Source of the DNA: Cycas panzhihuaensis | Lineage: Eukaryota > Cycadophyta | Length of the DNA: 64,000 nt | Assembly: GCA_023213395.1 (NCBI GenBank) | Contig: CM041465.1 | Location: forward strand, 148,187,741 to 148,251,740 | Direction of reading: 5' to 3' | Position numbers and translations under genes: made by a program | Shown: in pieces, positions 23,511-36,596 of the stretch | Layout: each line of letters opens with the position of its first letter | How positions within the stretch are numbered: the first letter of the stretch is position 1 | Notes under the pieces: model-generated | The model's input: only the letters and a program-made list of their open reading frames with translations | Databases searched by the model: none | What the model was told of the DNA's origin: nothing

Positions 23511-23515
23511 GGAAC
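23511..23515. repeat. Target-site duplication of C1, right copy (GGAAC)
   Basis: Identical to 1513-1517. It follows an LTR end that has decayed from CA to TA. Confidence 0.92.
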
Positions 23516-26500
23516 ATCTTCAAACGTCATGAACCGAGTGTGTGTTTTTAAATCCTTATTCTCCTTATAGTTGTTTTACTCTTTGTTAAAACTTTTACCT
23601 TTAACTCCCTCATCATAACAAACTTCTCTTCCCCCCTTTTATGGTTAGTTTTGATTGGTTGCATAATCATTAAAAGAAAAGGGGTAAAGGTTTTAAGGGA
23701 TTTTTTTGTTGCATGTAGGAAGAAGTATCATTTTAAAGGAAAAGTCATTTTTCTCTTGTTCATTCTTTTCATAAAAGGCATATTGGGGAACATTTGGACT
23801 GCATGTGGAAAAGGCATCTTCTCTCTATTTTCCTTGTTCTATCTCTCATATGCACTAGTATCTATTTTCTTAATTAGCATATGATTCCATAACTCTTTTG
23901 AGATATGAGAGAAAAGAAAAAGCAATGAGAGTGAGGCTTAATATCTTTTCCATACTATTTGTTTATTGCATTCCTTATTTGTTGTCTCTTTTTTTTTTGT
24001 AACATGTGCATAAACAAAACTATATTAACAAGAAACCTTAATCAAAGCACACCATCACTTCATATATCCAAAGTTCAGATAAGAAAAATAATTTAAACTT
24101 CCATTCCTCTTTTCACTTGTCTTTATAATCATACCCTCACCCCATGAGGGAACCTTTTGCTCTCTCTCCATAGGAGGATAGGAGGAAGCCCCTTAAGAAA
24201 CTTGGTAACCTAAGAGGGATAAGCCATCCATAACTCATAAATCTACATACCAACCAAATCCAAAACGTTATATGTAGATAAGGGAACATATACTACACAA
24301 GTCATGAATCGGTGCCCAAGCTATTCACAGATGCCCTTCATGGGCAAACAAGAGCCATATCACATCCCTTTAGGCTTCTGCACCCTAAGTCTATCACGTA
24401 TAGGTGCATAGTTGTTTCTTGTCCCCTTACAAATGTGCTTCCAAGTCATATGGCTAATTACAGTTAAACTAAGTAGATCTAGAGTTTTAGCTCTCTATAA
24501 CATAACATGAACATTATCATGGGCAATAAGGAGATGTAAATTCCAATAAAAAAAATGCCCATACTAATAATCATTTTCCCATTCAATCTAAAATGTTTAG
24601 CCATCCTTAACATGTTGCATAACTTTATAAGCCCTTCTACTAATGTGGAGACCCTAAATAGGCTAAAATCCTTTTTGTTCAACCATTATATCTATTTAAA
24701 ATACCCTCTCAAATCAACTTCTTTCTTACCCTCTTTTTTTATTCATTTTATTTTGACATGCTTATCAACCATGATACATCCTTATTTTCTCACATTCACC
24801 ATGTGCATGTTACCTATGTAACTTTGTTTGTCACTTCTAAATATTCATGGATTTGCTTTCTTCTAATTAACGTTTCTCTTATAGTAAATCCATCAACAAG
24901 ACACTTGCAATTGCCTCTAGAGACTATGTTTTCATTATCAAACCTACATAGCATATGTCATGGATAATCTTTAGACAATGAAGATCATCACCATGTGTGT
25001 GTTTTACAACTCAAATCTACTATAGCAATATATTAATGAATAATGGTTTTATTCTCACTCTTGCATGGTGATCAAGTTGCATGAGCAAACTCAATCTCAT
25101 AGATGAATCATCAACACATGTATACTCAAAATAAAGTACCCATATGCTTAATAAATATCCATAGAAAATAATAGTTTTAAGTAATGTTAATGTTAATTTA
25201 AAAGTCTAATCTTGTATGGGCTCTCATCTCATCATATCTCAATTTTTCTACTCATAAAGGCATAAATAGGTTCCTTTAATCTTCAAAATTTGAGCTAAAA
25301 AATCTTTTAATAATCTGCTGCTAAGATCAAATGAACATGTTCCTTATGATCATAACTTGGATCTCTAATTCTATGTTGAACAATTATGTATGGCTCTAAT
25401 GACATGTTAGAAATTTAAATTGTAGGATCATCATTCTAAGAACATGTTAAGATTATGCATGCAAATTATATCATTAGTTGGAAAATAAATCAATATATTA
25501 ATAATATCATATTAAATTAAATAAGAAATAAGCTCATAATGGAAAAGATGCATGAGAATAAATAAGGTAAAACATAAGGTAAATAACAAGCATAATAAAT
25601 ATGAAATATATACACAATGAAAGCATAATATTTGCTGGAAGAATGAGAGGTCTTCTAATTTTTGTATTAGATATATGTATATATAACATAATTTCACCTC
25701 TTATCCAACCTATAAAATGTGAGAACCTATAAGACATCTAATGGAATTTATATGAATGAAGGAGGATATATGCTAAATTATTAATAATGTTAAGGCAATG
25801 TTACACTGTTAATAAGACAACACATAATCCTACCAACAACCTATCAACTTAACTAGCCATACACAAATGTATAGTCAGCGCTACTCAAAATCTTTTTGAA
25901 GGAATTTCTCTAGTATGAATGAAATTAATATATTATAAGCATTATAATATTATACTATGCATTATAAATAATAAGCCTATGTTGGCCACAAAAAATCGTT
26001 CTATATATCAAGAAGTCTATCCTTTCTCAACCTAACATTCTAACTCAATAACTTTAAAAAATAATCAATTAGCTAATCCTCCAAAAAGCCCCTCTTCTTT
26101 CAAGCTTCTCTTAATTCAAGACTTCTTTAGCAATGGATATCTCATCAATTTATCTTTTCTAATTCACCACCAGATAGTTTTGCATTAACTATGAATCTAC
26201 CATTGATCAGTGTTCTACATCTTCCTCTATATTTGACCATTGGCATATTATTTTCTATCCCTCCTATTACCAGTCATGGTTTCTAGATTGTTATTATAAA
26301 TTTCATTAATGCCTAAAACTCCTTTATAAATCATTCTTTAAAATATCTCATAATCCTTTAATGTATACTAGATATTAGAAGATCTTTACGTTGACAAGTC
26401 ACTAGAAATGGATTAGAATATCCAACATACTAGTTCCACTTACATACTTTCCCAAATAATAGACTATAATTAATTAGTATGATAAGTTTAGAATTCATTT

Positions 26501-26878
26501 CCCATACTTCATTGTTTATCCTATTTTCCAAGGCTTTGTTCTTACAAATTTTCATCATATTTTAACCTCTAATAGGCTTGCACTTTACCTTTTCATTACA
26601 TGTGTGCCTTTCAACCTTGCTCTACTCACCATTAAACAACTCAATATCAATCTTTGCATCCTCATCTAAGGTCACAATTCTATTTGTAAACCTCCTTATA
26701 GGAGATCAACCTTTTAGTAAATACATTCTCTTGCAAATCCATTCTTTTGAAGCCATCTAATGCTTGCTAAGTATCTTCAATTTGACAATTATTATTTCTT
26801 TGTAAATGTTCCATTTATAGATCTCCATCTTTGTCAACTGATCCCATGTGTTTCTTAGTCCTTTGATTTGTAGTTCAT
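23516..26878. other. Unassigned AT-rich spacer between C1 and E1
   Basis: 3.4 kb of AT-rich DNA. I looked on both strands for retroelement or transposase motifs and found none that holds. A 67-codon frame on the - strand (24479-24682) and some shorter ones have no recognisable domain. It may be the remains of a still older element. It ends at the first LTR of E1. Confidence 0.4.
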
Positions 26879-29133
26879 CGCTTCACTAAAACCTAGCCTC
26901 TTATTTATATTTATAACATTTGATATAGTTCTTATATAGTTTTATGATAAAAATAAATGATAAACTTGTTTTATGATGAGTTAGGCTATGTTTTGATAAA
27001 GTAGTTTATTGATTTACTTGATAATGTATGATGAATGATGATGTGTTGTATATTTATCCTATCACCTATCGATGATTGATACTTATGGCATTAAAAGTTT
27101 TCTTTCATGATTACTTTTATTTAACTTTTCCTTTGAAACTTTTTATTTTCACATTTTATCTTTGATTTCACCAAAATTTTATCATTTTTTATTATTTTTG
27201 GGCTTACGCTCATCGTTTTCATCGTGCTTTGGACCTCTTTCCTCATTAATAAAGTTACTTGTACTTAAATTTATCACTAAAAATTAATTTTTTTACTTTT
27301 GATGAGCTAATTTTCACGTTCTTATTTATCACATTTTTTGTAGGTCTAAAAATGCGACCAGTCATGTTTTTTACTACTATGCATGTAAAACTCAGTTAGT
27401 GCACTAGATTTTTACATGCCACTACCCAAATTTGATGAAATCTTATCTTTTGAATACCTTAGAGTGACATGATTAAAATCTAAAGAGTCAAGAGATCAAG
27501 TTTTGTATGATTATTTGGAGATTTTTAGAAGACTATTACTATTATGACTTAGAGATTAGCTTTTATTAATGCTTTTAGGTGAAATCAAGAGGAAGATTTG
27601 ATGTTAAAGCTCATTGCTCTATTGATGCTCGAATTTTGGTGGTTTATTTTTCGAGTTTCATCATTTTTCTTATCATTTTCAACCTCAAAATTCCTCTCTA
27701 CCAATAAGATCTTTTCTATTTAATTTCTTGTTACTTCCCTACTTGTTGGAGGTTGTTTTGTTTTTAGAATTTACTCTCTCTATCTTTCTACTAGTTTTTA
27801 TGGTGATATTATTTTTTTTTTTGGCTTGGAATCTTGGTTGAAAGGTAGGCTCTTTGTGGGGTTCAAAAAGAGATAGGCTAAGTTGAAGCATGGTCATCTC
27901 TTCACTATCTAAATAGCTATCTCTTCACATTCTTTTATAGTAGTCTCAATTCCAAGTGGTTTGCCATTCTTTTTTGCTTATATTTGGCTGTGGTTTAGCC
28001 TTTGGTGATACTTATCTTTTTTCCTTTGCCCATTTTAAAGGAAAGTTTAGAGAAATTTGATCAAAAGGAAAAAAAAAAGAACCATTCTGAGGTAGAATTT
28101 TATAATAGGAAAGAAGTCTTGGTTTTGATGCTTACATGATTTCATTCTTTGATTGGTTTTCCTCTCCTTAAAAAGAAAAATCTAAATTGGTAAATGATAT
28201 ATATATTTTATTTTTTAGATCATTAAAGGTTCAAGGATCTCTTTAGAGTCCTTTTTGTTTTAATTATGATAGAATCTCCAAGTTGTGTAGCTTGTTTCTT
28301 ATATGAGGATTATAATTGGAGTATGATTGGTTGCATGCAACGTTAATGGTCTAAAATTTTATTTGAATCAATAGTATTACATCTTTATAATTTCTTTTTC
28401 TTATTGTAGAATCTTCATTCAAAGAAAAGATACGATATGTATAAGATAGAGAGATTTGCATTAGCATCGCATGTTATTTAATCTTTTGAAAGCTTACATA
28501 AATAATTATATGTTGTATTACATCTTATATTAATGTTTTTCTTTTCCTAGTGAAGTATGTGTTTTCTATTTAAAAGAGATAGTTTCATATTTAGTTTAGT
28601 ATGTTTTATCTTTAAGGAAAAAAAAAAACAAAAAATATATATTGCATGCATCTAATTTTATTTTACTTGCTTGTTAAAGGTAGAATAGGCCTTGTTGTTT
28701 TATTTATTACCTTTATTTATTTCATTTTATCTTGTTGAAATACACAAAAAAAAAAAAAAAAGACCAAAACCTTTTCCATTACCTATCCCTTCCTCTTTAT
28801 TCAAGTAAAACTCAAAAGGTTAAAAGAATTAAAGGACAAGAGTCCCTAGGAAGGACATAAGAAATATTATCAAAGTAACTCTAAACTTAGAACTACTTCA
28901 CCTAGTTGTATAGGCTAGTGGATTCTATCACCCCATACATCCTAACCTTTTATTACCTTGTTTATTCATATCCTCATCAAATGGCACAATTAGCTAAAGA
29001 CTCCTTCTTAGGAGTTGGGAAAAGGTGGTAACTTAGGTTCCCTTAGACTTTGTATCTCTTAGTTTTGATTGAAATAAATGAAACACCCCATTTATTGAGA
29101 GAAATTTCATTTAGGTCCACATAGGATACACCA
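26879..29133 (+). repeat. E1 5' LTR (LTR A)
   Basis: About 2255 bp, from CGCTTCACTAAAACC to GGATACACCA. It pairs with LTR D (63379 onward). It has one instead of two copies of an internal unit of about 55 bp around 27340-27420. A poly-A run lies at about 28746-28761. Confidence 0.88.
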
Positions 29134-29165
29134 TGTTTTTAATGACCATACTAGGGAGATAATAT
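29134..29165 (+). promoter_or_regulatory. E1 primer binding site region
   Basis: AATGACCATACTAGGGAG follows the LTR end and is the decayed equivalent of the T1 and E2 primer sites. Confidence 0.6.
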
Positions 29166-29917
29166 TTGTTTTCTTTCTCAAAGTAATGGAAAATACAACA
29201 CCTACTCCTAAGCACTCTTTAAGGCTTCAAGGCCTCCTGTTATATCTTCAAGCACATCCTTCACATTTTAGTTAAGAAGTTTCATCATCTTACATTGAAT
29301 CTTTAGAACTTCATGCTCATGACACTTATATTTATCCTCCTGAAGATTTGACTCAATTATATGACATTCCAATGAAGCAAAAGTATCTTGAACTCTCTCA
29401 ATATCATGGTGATCCTTCTTTTGTAGATTCTTCTTTTGCACAACAAGAACCACCTCCTATTCAAGCACACTCATCATACTTTGAGCTAGTTCTCACTAGG
29501 ATTCCTACTCCATTTTACATGTACAGTTATTAAGATCCATTCTATCTAGAGACTCATACGATAATTTTGTCACCACAACATCATCAATTTAATCCTTTAT
29601 ATGAGGAATATAAGTCGGTTCAAGTCAAGTCTCAACCTAATGATATTTAATCTCCTCATCCTTCCTACCCTCCTTTACTAAGGCCTTCGTTAAGACCTCA
29701 TTCTCTTCCTTTGCAGGAGGTGGAAGACCATAAGTTAACTCATTCATAGCCCCACCACTCTCCTTCTAGATTACAAGTTCATATTCACTCTCTCCATACC
29801 ATACCTTCTATGCATGAAGGTACTACTATCATTCCCACCCATGGCAACCTTAATTCTACTTATACGTCTCTTTCTAGTTAAGTGGTTTTGCCTTCACCAA
29901 GCCTATGACATATCTAT

Positions 29918-30582
29918 TAGATAATGTGATAACAATATTTTAGAGGCTAAAATTTTGGCATGTTGGCAGCATAGATTCCCCTCTAAACTTCCTCAGGAGG
30001 ATCCAAGGGCAGTGGGAGTTCCCCTTGGTCAAGGGATGTAGGGGGTGCTAGAACCCCCCTCTACAAAAAAGGGGTTCAGGGGCAATAGCCCCTGACCCAA
30101 AAAGATAGCACTGAAAAGCATACTAAATTATAAAGAGAATTAGGATCATTTGTTTAAAATATCTTAGATTTGATGGTCAAGATTTATCCCTTATATGACT
30201 CTCTCATATATCCCAATTTAGGGTATTTTTTTATTACGTTAATGGTGTTCGATGTATTGGATGTACTGCATTGAGAAGAGGTTGTTGGTTGTTGTTTTTA
30301 CAAGCATTCTACTATAAATTATATACATTTCTCCATTCTTTGATAATAAAGATCTATACATTTCTTATGTGGATGTTTCCCTAGCATACTGCTAGGGTTT
30401 TACTATGTTATATTACGTGTATATATGATGCTTTGGCTTTCTAATTTATTTATTATATTATATCTGATTAAGTACTTGCATGTTAATTTTTAGTTTTGAT
30501 TCTTGTAACTAGATGCAAAATAATTTAGATCTTAGTGGTAGTTTCTAGTTATTAGGAGCTAGTTTTCTCAATACTATTTGCT
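29918..30582 (+). mobile_element. LTR-like fragment inserted in E1 gag
   Basis: About 665 bp absent from the homologous place in E2 (about 43,225). The sequence has the look of a plant copia LTR: a G/C-rich block GGGGGTGCTAGAACCCCCC, then CAGGGGCAATAGCCCCTG, later AATAAAGATCTATACATTT followed by a GTGGATGTTTCCCTAG stretch. Near the right end GTTATTAGGAGCT resembles a decayed iMet primer site, so it may be an LTR plus a little leader. Possible 5-bp flanks TCTAT and CCTAT differ at one base. The ends are approximate. Confidence 0.5.
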
Positions 30583-31853
30583 CCTATACCACTAGGATTA
30601 CTTCTTCTTATCTTATTTCTTCCACCACTCAATTACCACCTCATACATCACATATAATTTTGTCTCATGGTATTAGGCCTTGTCCACCTTCCCCTAGAGT
30701 GTCTAATATGGTCCCTTCTTCTCAACACATTTCTTATACTTATTTCATCCATCCTCATGCTTCAGTCAGCTAATTACAAGCCTTAAGAGTTTCCAACCCT
30801 ACTTCTTCTTTGCGTATTCTTAGACCTACTCCACAACCAACTCATTTCTCCACTTTTAATCCAATCTTCCTACAACATCTTAGAGCCCAAACTAATTCTA
30901 TGGTTAACCCTGCATCTTAGTTTAATCCCCCCTAATTTTCTATCTCATACCATTTCCTAACAATAACAATTACAACAACTTATCCATTCATCTGTTTCCC
31001 ATTTGTCATCCTTACCTTAACATTTTACTACATTAGGACTAAGGAGACCTTTCCTTGGTTACATAAAATCCCCATTTATATATCAGGTTCTTTTATCTCC
31101 TATGCCTCCATTCCTTTATAAATTACTTAAATTTTTTAGTGACTCTTCTCAAGATCCTACCTCCTATATATAGGCATTTGCACTTGCTTGTATCTATTTT
31201 ATGTTATATGACTATGTCATGATGTGCCTATTCCCTAAATCACTTTAAGGTAATGCCTTGAAGTGGTTTTATCATCTTTCTTTAGCTTTCATCCTCTCAT
31301 TCTAATAATTAGTTGATTCTTTTATCAATTATTTTGATATAGTGAGACCAATTGAATCAAGTATAAAATCTCTTTTAGCCATTAAATAGAACCACCGTGA
31401 GACCTCAAGAGACTTTGTGAGAAGGTTTCAAGACTAGGTACATGCTTGCCATTCACATCTTGATCCTAGTCTACTATTTGATCTATTTACTAATGCTTTG
31501 AAGCCACATGTACACCTTAAAGTTCTAAAACTTGGTCCTTAAACTTATGAAGAGGTTGTTGATAGTTGCTTAGCCTTAGAAACATTCAAGATTCAAGTGG
31601 ATATTAAGAAGGTTAGGAAACTTATTCCTTCTAAAGAAGCAGTTTAAACAATAAAGCCTTCCCATTTTGAGCCCACTTACGATCACATGACCTCTTCTAT
31701 CAGATCATTAGAACATGTGATCAACACTAAGTTGCATGTTAATGATCCTTCTCAAAGCTAACCCTCACAGGAGACTAAAGTAATTTATCTTACTAAAGGA
31801 AGGAAGAAATAAATCCCTCCTCCACCTCCTCCTCCCTTCAGAAAGATAAAATA

Positions 31854-31858
31854 GTGCT
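31854..31858. repeat. Target-site duplication of E2, left copy (GTGCT)
   Basis: GTGCT directly before LTR B, identical to 56090-56094. It lies in the Trp-Cys codons of the E1 gag zinc finger. Confidence 0.9.
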
Positions 31859-34219
31859 TATTTCACTAAAACCTAGCCTTTGGTTTGTATTTGTGATTTT
31901 GGGTATGTTTCTTTATGAATTCATGAGAAAAGATATATCATGGACGTGTTTGATGATGAGTTAGGCCATGTTTTGATGAATTAATAAATTGATTTTAGCT
32001 TTGTGATGTATGATAAATGATGATGTGATGTGTATTTTACTATCCCCTATCGATGACTGATACTATGGCATTAAAACTTTTCTTCACGTCTAATTTAATC
32101 TAATTTTTCCTTTAAAACTTATTATTTTTATACTTTAGTCTTGATTTTACCTAATTTTTATCAATTTTCTCTCATTGTTGGGCTTGTTCTTATCATTTCC
32201 ATCTCATTTTGGGCCTCTTTATTAATTTATGATATTATTTATATTTTAATTCATGTTTAAAAAATAATTTTTGACTTTTTGATGAGCCAAATTTTAATTC
32301 CATGATTATGGCATTTTTAGTACTACCAAAAATTTGATTGGTCATGTTTTTAGAATAAAATCACATTTTTGGTAGGCATAAAAACATGATCAATCACATT
32401 TTTTACTGTCATACATGTAAAATTCAGCTAGTGCACCAAAATTTTACATGTTGCTACCCAGATTTGGTAGATTATTATTTCTTCCATACCCAAGAATATA
32501 GAGGAGTATTGTGTGACTCATTATAGAGAGTTTAGAGGTGATTTTACTCAAGTTTTGTGAGAGTTTTAGTGATTTTTAGAGATCTTTTAAAGACTGATGC
32601 TATTATGATTTCAAAACTAATTTTATGGTGCTTATGGGTGAAATCAAGTGAGGAATTTAATGTTGTGATTTGTTTCTTTACTGGTCTAATTATTGATCGT
32701 TCGATCTTCAATTTCCATGGTTTTCTTTTAAAGTTTTAGCCTCAAAGTTCTTCTAAATTGGTAAGGTCTTTCCCATGTGATTTTTTCTTATTTCACTATC
32801 TTTAAAAGTTTGTTTTTTGTCTAGAATTTATTCCTTCTTTCAGTTGAGTATTGTGGTGATCTTGTTGGCTTGAAATACTTGCTAAAAGGTCATCCCTTTG
32901 CGAGATTCCTTAAGGGGTAGACTAAGGTGGGGCATAGTCATCTCTCCACCGCTTATATAGGTATCCCTTCCAATTCTTCTATAGTAGTTTATATGTCAAG
33001 CACTTCACCATTCTTTTTGACATTGTTTAGTTGTGATTAAATCCTTCTTGCTTATTGTTTTCTTTTCCCTTTACTTATTTTAAAGGATAAAGATAGAAAG
33101 AATTAATCAAATGGAAGAAAGAAGCCATTTTGAGGCAGATTTATGAATTAGGAAATAAGTCTTGGTTCTCTAGTTTGATTATTTACTTGATTTCTCTCTT
33201 TGAATAGCTTTCTTTTCTATGGAAAGAAGATTTAAAGTCTTGAATAGAAAGTGCATGCTTGATTCTTTTAGATTTTTTGGAGATTTAAGGATCCTTTTGG
33301 AGTCTTTTTTTCTCTAATTGGGATAGAATCTTCAAAGTAGTGAAGTTAGTATCTTATATATGGATTGTTATTAATTTCTCTTATTTGTACATAACTTTCA
33401 AATGTCTGAATATTCATTTTTATAGTAGCAAAACGTTTTTAAAGTGTCTCTTCTTACATCATAGGACATTCATTCAAGGAAAAGATTATATGCATGAGAG
33501 GTAAAATCATTTAAGTAGCACTGTATATTCTTTATTTCTTTGAAAGTCATAAAAATCAGAGTGCATGGTGTGTTGCATATCTTGTTGGTACTTTTCCTTT
33601 CATAGTGAAGAGTGTATATTGCATTTTAAAGAGTAATTTCATAGTTGCATTAGCATCCTTCATTTTTTTAAATGAAAAAATATATACAAAAGGCACATTA
33701 CATGTATCTAGCTTTTATTTTTTCTTACTTGACTGATTAAAGGTAGAATAGACTTTTTATTTTATAGATTGCTTTTGTTTATGTTGTTTCATTTTTTCAA
33801 AACAAAAATAAACCAAATAAAAAAAACAAAATAAAAGAGAAAAAGAAAGAAAACTTTTCCATTTGTTTCCCTATTTCCTTCATCATAGTAGAACCTAAAA
33901 GGTTGAAAAGATTAAAGGATTGAAGTCCCTAGGAAGGATATTGAAAATATTATCAGTATAATTCTGAATTTAGAACTCCTTCACCCAGTTATGTAGGTTA
34001 GTAGATTCTACCAGCCCCCTTACATCCAAACTTTTTGTCATGTTCTTCATCCATAACTTATTAGACTGTATAACTAGGTGAATACTTTTTCTTAAGAGTT
34101 GGGCAAAGGTGGTTACTTAGGTCCTCTTAAGCCTTATATCTCTCAATTCTAGTTGACACAAAAGGAAATACCCCATTGGTCGAGAGATATCTAGTTTAAG
34201 TCCACCTAAGATGACACCA
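31859..34219 (+). repeat. E2 5' LTR (LTR B)
   Basis: 2361 bp, TATTTCACTAAAACC to GATGACACCA. It pairs with LTR C through shared variants (CCTTTGGTTTGTATTTGTGA start). It contains a unit of about 55 bp in two copies at about 32310-32415 with the words TCACATTTTT and CATGATCAATCACAT. Confidence 0.92.
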
Positions 34220-34250
34220 TCTTTCTAGCGACCATATTATGGAGATACTG
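34220..34250 (+). promoter_or_regulatory. E2 primer binding site
   Basis: TAGCGACCATATTATGGAG begins a few bases after the LTR end. With T1 and E1 it suggests an ancestral site near TGGCGACCATACTGGGGA, of the tRNA-Arg type known from Ogre/Tat elements (inferred). Confidence 0.65.
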
Positions 34251-34269
34251 TTTATTTTCTTTTAAAGTA

Positions 34270-34606
34270 ATGGAAAATACAACACTTACTCCTAGGCACT
34301 CTCTGTGGCTCTAAGGCCTTCCACCTGATTCTCAAGTATACCCTTTACACTTTGGTCAAGAAATCTTATCATCCTATGTTGAATCTTCAGAGCTTCAAAG
34401 TACATGACACTTATGTCTATCCTCTTGAAGATTTGACCCAATTGTATAACATGCTAGTGGAACAAGAATACCTTAAACCCTCTCAATATCCCACTGATCC
34501 TTCTTTTGTAGATACCTCTTTTGCACAAGAAGAACCACCTTTATGGTCAACCACACTCATCCTTATTTAAGCCAATTCTTTCTAAGATTTCTACTCCACT
34601 ATGTAT
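34270..34606 (+). pseudogene. E2 gag, N-terminal part (cut by C2)
   Basis: Starts MENTTLTPRHSLWL at 34270. The continuation DTYVYPLEDLTQLYNM lies in another frame (open 34352-34570). It stops at 34606 where C2 is inserted and resumes after 42837 with YQDPFYLDTH-like sequence, equivalent to the DPFYLETH of E1. Confidence 0.85.
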
Positions 34607-34973
34607 TATTGACTTCAAGGTGTAAAGCGGGAGGATTACAGGTGAGTAAGCATTGTTTCAAAGTGTAAATTAATTTTTGAAAATAAGACTAGTAGTGTTA
34701 AAAAATACCAGAGAGGTATTCCCCACCTATAAATAGAGCATTTTGGGGAGGCGACAAGCGCCTCTACCTAACAACGTTTAAAATTTAAAAAAATATTAAA
34801 ATATTAAATAATTAATTGAATACTTACCTCTAGTGGCTATGTTGGCTCCTTTGATGGCTACTGGTGCCTACTCAATAATATTAAGTAGCCTAATGTGACT
34901 TAGGGAGGCCCAAGGTGGCATTGAGGGGCCCTAGGTGTACACTTACATAAGTTAATTAGGCGTTATCCCAATA
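34607..34973 (-). repeat. C2 3' LTR (left copy)
   Basis: 367 bp, + strand TATTGACTTC...CCCAATA; same length as 42471-42837. The inverted ends are TGTTGG/CCAATA in the better preserved copy. Confidence 0.93.
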
Positions 34974-34986
34974 TTCTCCCCCATAA
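34974..34986 (-). promoter_or_regulatory. C2 polypurine tract
   Basis: The - strand reads TATGGGGGAGAA directly before the 3' LTR. Confidence 0.85.
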
Positions 34987-34989
34987 TGA

Positions 34990-35773
34990 CCAATGTGAAG
35001 AACTCCCAATTTGTCTCTGAATTTTTAAAATTTGATTTTACCCAATGCTTTTATGAAGATGTCTACTACTTGGTCTTCAGTACTATAATATGCAATTCAA
35101 TTTCTCCTACTTGTACTAACTCTCAAGTAAAGTGATGCTACATCTCAATATATTTCATTTTGTCGTGGAAAATATTATTCTTTGCCATTTGTATTATACT
35201 CTAATTATTGCACCAAATTCTTGTAGGCCCTTTTTATTTTAGCTGAAAGTCTTATAATAGTCTTCTCAACCACACTATTTCACATGTGCCAACAACTGCT
35301 ACTTTATATTCTACTTCAGTTATAGATAGGAAAACTATTTTCTATTTCTTAGTACTCTAAGATATAGTTGTCAAACCCATACTAAACATATAACCTAAAG
35401 TTATTTTTTTATCATCAGTGTTGCTTGCCTAATCTGAATCTGTATGGCCTATTAATTAGAAGTTTGATGAAACTTTATAATATAGCCCATATTCTAAAGT
35501 TCCTTTAAGATAACAAAGGATTCTTTTGGCTGCTTTTCAATGAGTAGTCTTTAGTTCTTGCGTGTATATAGATATAACACTAATTGAATGTGTTATGTCT
35601 AGTCGAGTAGATGTTAAGTAGATCAAGCTACCAATTAGCTATTTATAGGGTGTAGAATCAATTAGTATAGAGTCATCTAATTTAAAAAGTTTAATTTCTA
35701 TTTCTACTAGAGTTTCCAATGATTTGCAGTCAGTCATCCTAAACTTTTGTAATAGATCCATAGTATATTTTTA
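34990..35773 (-). pseudogene. C2 RNase H and RT end
   Basis: Reading leftwards, words typical of the copia RT connection and RNase H appear in order: LIGSLIYLTSTRLDI, GHTDSD, TEVEYKVA, then NNIFHDKMKYIEM and HHFTxELV. Stops and frame changes are frequent. RNase H would have removed the RNA strand of the hybrid; this copy is dead. Confidence 0.82.
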
Positions 35774-36480
35774 TTAGGAGATGAAGATGCCATTCCTATC
35801 TTGCCATACCTCCAAACCTAGGAAGTAATGTATTACTCCCAAATTTGTCATTTCAAACTCTTTATACATGGCTTCCTTAAAGTTTTGCAAAAGATGAGAG
35901 TCATTTCTAGTATAGACAAGATCATCTACATAGAGTCCTACAATTAGAATAGAATTTCCCTTGATTTTGATGTAGAGATTTAGGTTTGCTTGAGATCTTT
36001 TAAATCCTTGATCTCTAAAGTAATTATTAATTTGAGAATACCAAGCCATGGGTGCTTATTTCAATCTATAAAGTGCCTTTTTGAGTTTGTACACTTTGTT
36101 TTCTTTTCCCCTAACTTCAAAATCAAGGGGTGAGAGACATAGATAACCTCTTCAATATAACCATTGAGGAAAACACTTTTGACATCTATTTGATCAATTT
36201 TCCATCATATTTGGGCTACTAAACTCATCATCATTCAAACTATTTCTATTCGAGTAATAGAAGTAAATGTTTCATTATAATCAATGCCTTCTTTTTGGGC
36301 ATAATCTTTGGTGACCAATCTAGCTTTGTATTTATTGATTGATCCATCAAAGGATAACTTGGTTTTATAGATCCACTTGGTGCCAATTACTCTTTTATTT
36401 GGAGGTAATTTAACCAATTTCTAAGTGTTATTTTTAATAATTATGTGATATTTGTCTTCCATCACCTTCCTCTAGGAAGC
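35774..36480 (-). pseudogene. C2 reverse transcriptase
   Basis: RVT_2 signatures: VKLPPNKRVIGTKWIYKTK and YKARLVTKDYAQKEGIDY (block 36235-36417), then a gap with stops, then AWYSQINNYFRDQGF and the catalytic LYVDDL (block 35774-36049, both Asp residues intact), FEMTNLGVIHYFLGLEV. Between the blocks the frame is broken. This is a typical copia RT with a Y-V-D-D core. Confidence 0.9.
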
Positions 36481-36596
36481 ATGTGTATTGACCTCATCAA
36501 AAGTTTGAGGCTCATGGGACTCCAATATTTTACTCATAAGGGCAAAGCTTACCCTATGTAAGTAACTAGATCTTTGATTGTTGTCTAAAATATTGC

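Larger units (their letters stand above)
29186..31858 (+). pseudogene. E1 gag, 5' portion (cut by E2 at the zinc finger)
   Basis: Starts MENTTPTP at 29186, matching MENTTLTP of E2 at 34270. The N-terminal region (DTYIYPPEDLTQLYD, about 29320-29360) is shared with E2. An LTR-like fragment interrupts it at about 29918-30582. The Retrotrans_gag core is at 31080-31620: NALKWFYHLSLA, VDSFINYFDI, IKSLLAIK, RDFVRRFQD, LLFDLFTNALKPHVHLKVLK, then SCLALETF. Stops inside the core stand at the same codons as in E2 (see findings). The frame ends at 31858, where the LTR of E2 begins. The missing remainder is at 56090. Confidence 0.87.

Noticed and set aside
24479-24821. Transposase or RT remnant in the spacer between C1 and E1
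   Set aside because: Neither strand shows a catalytic motif or a stretch I can align to a known family.
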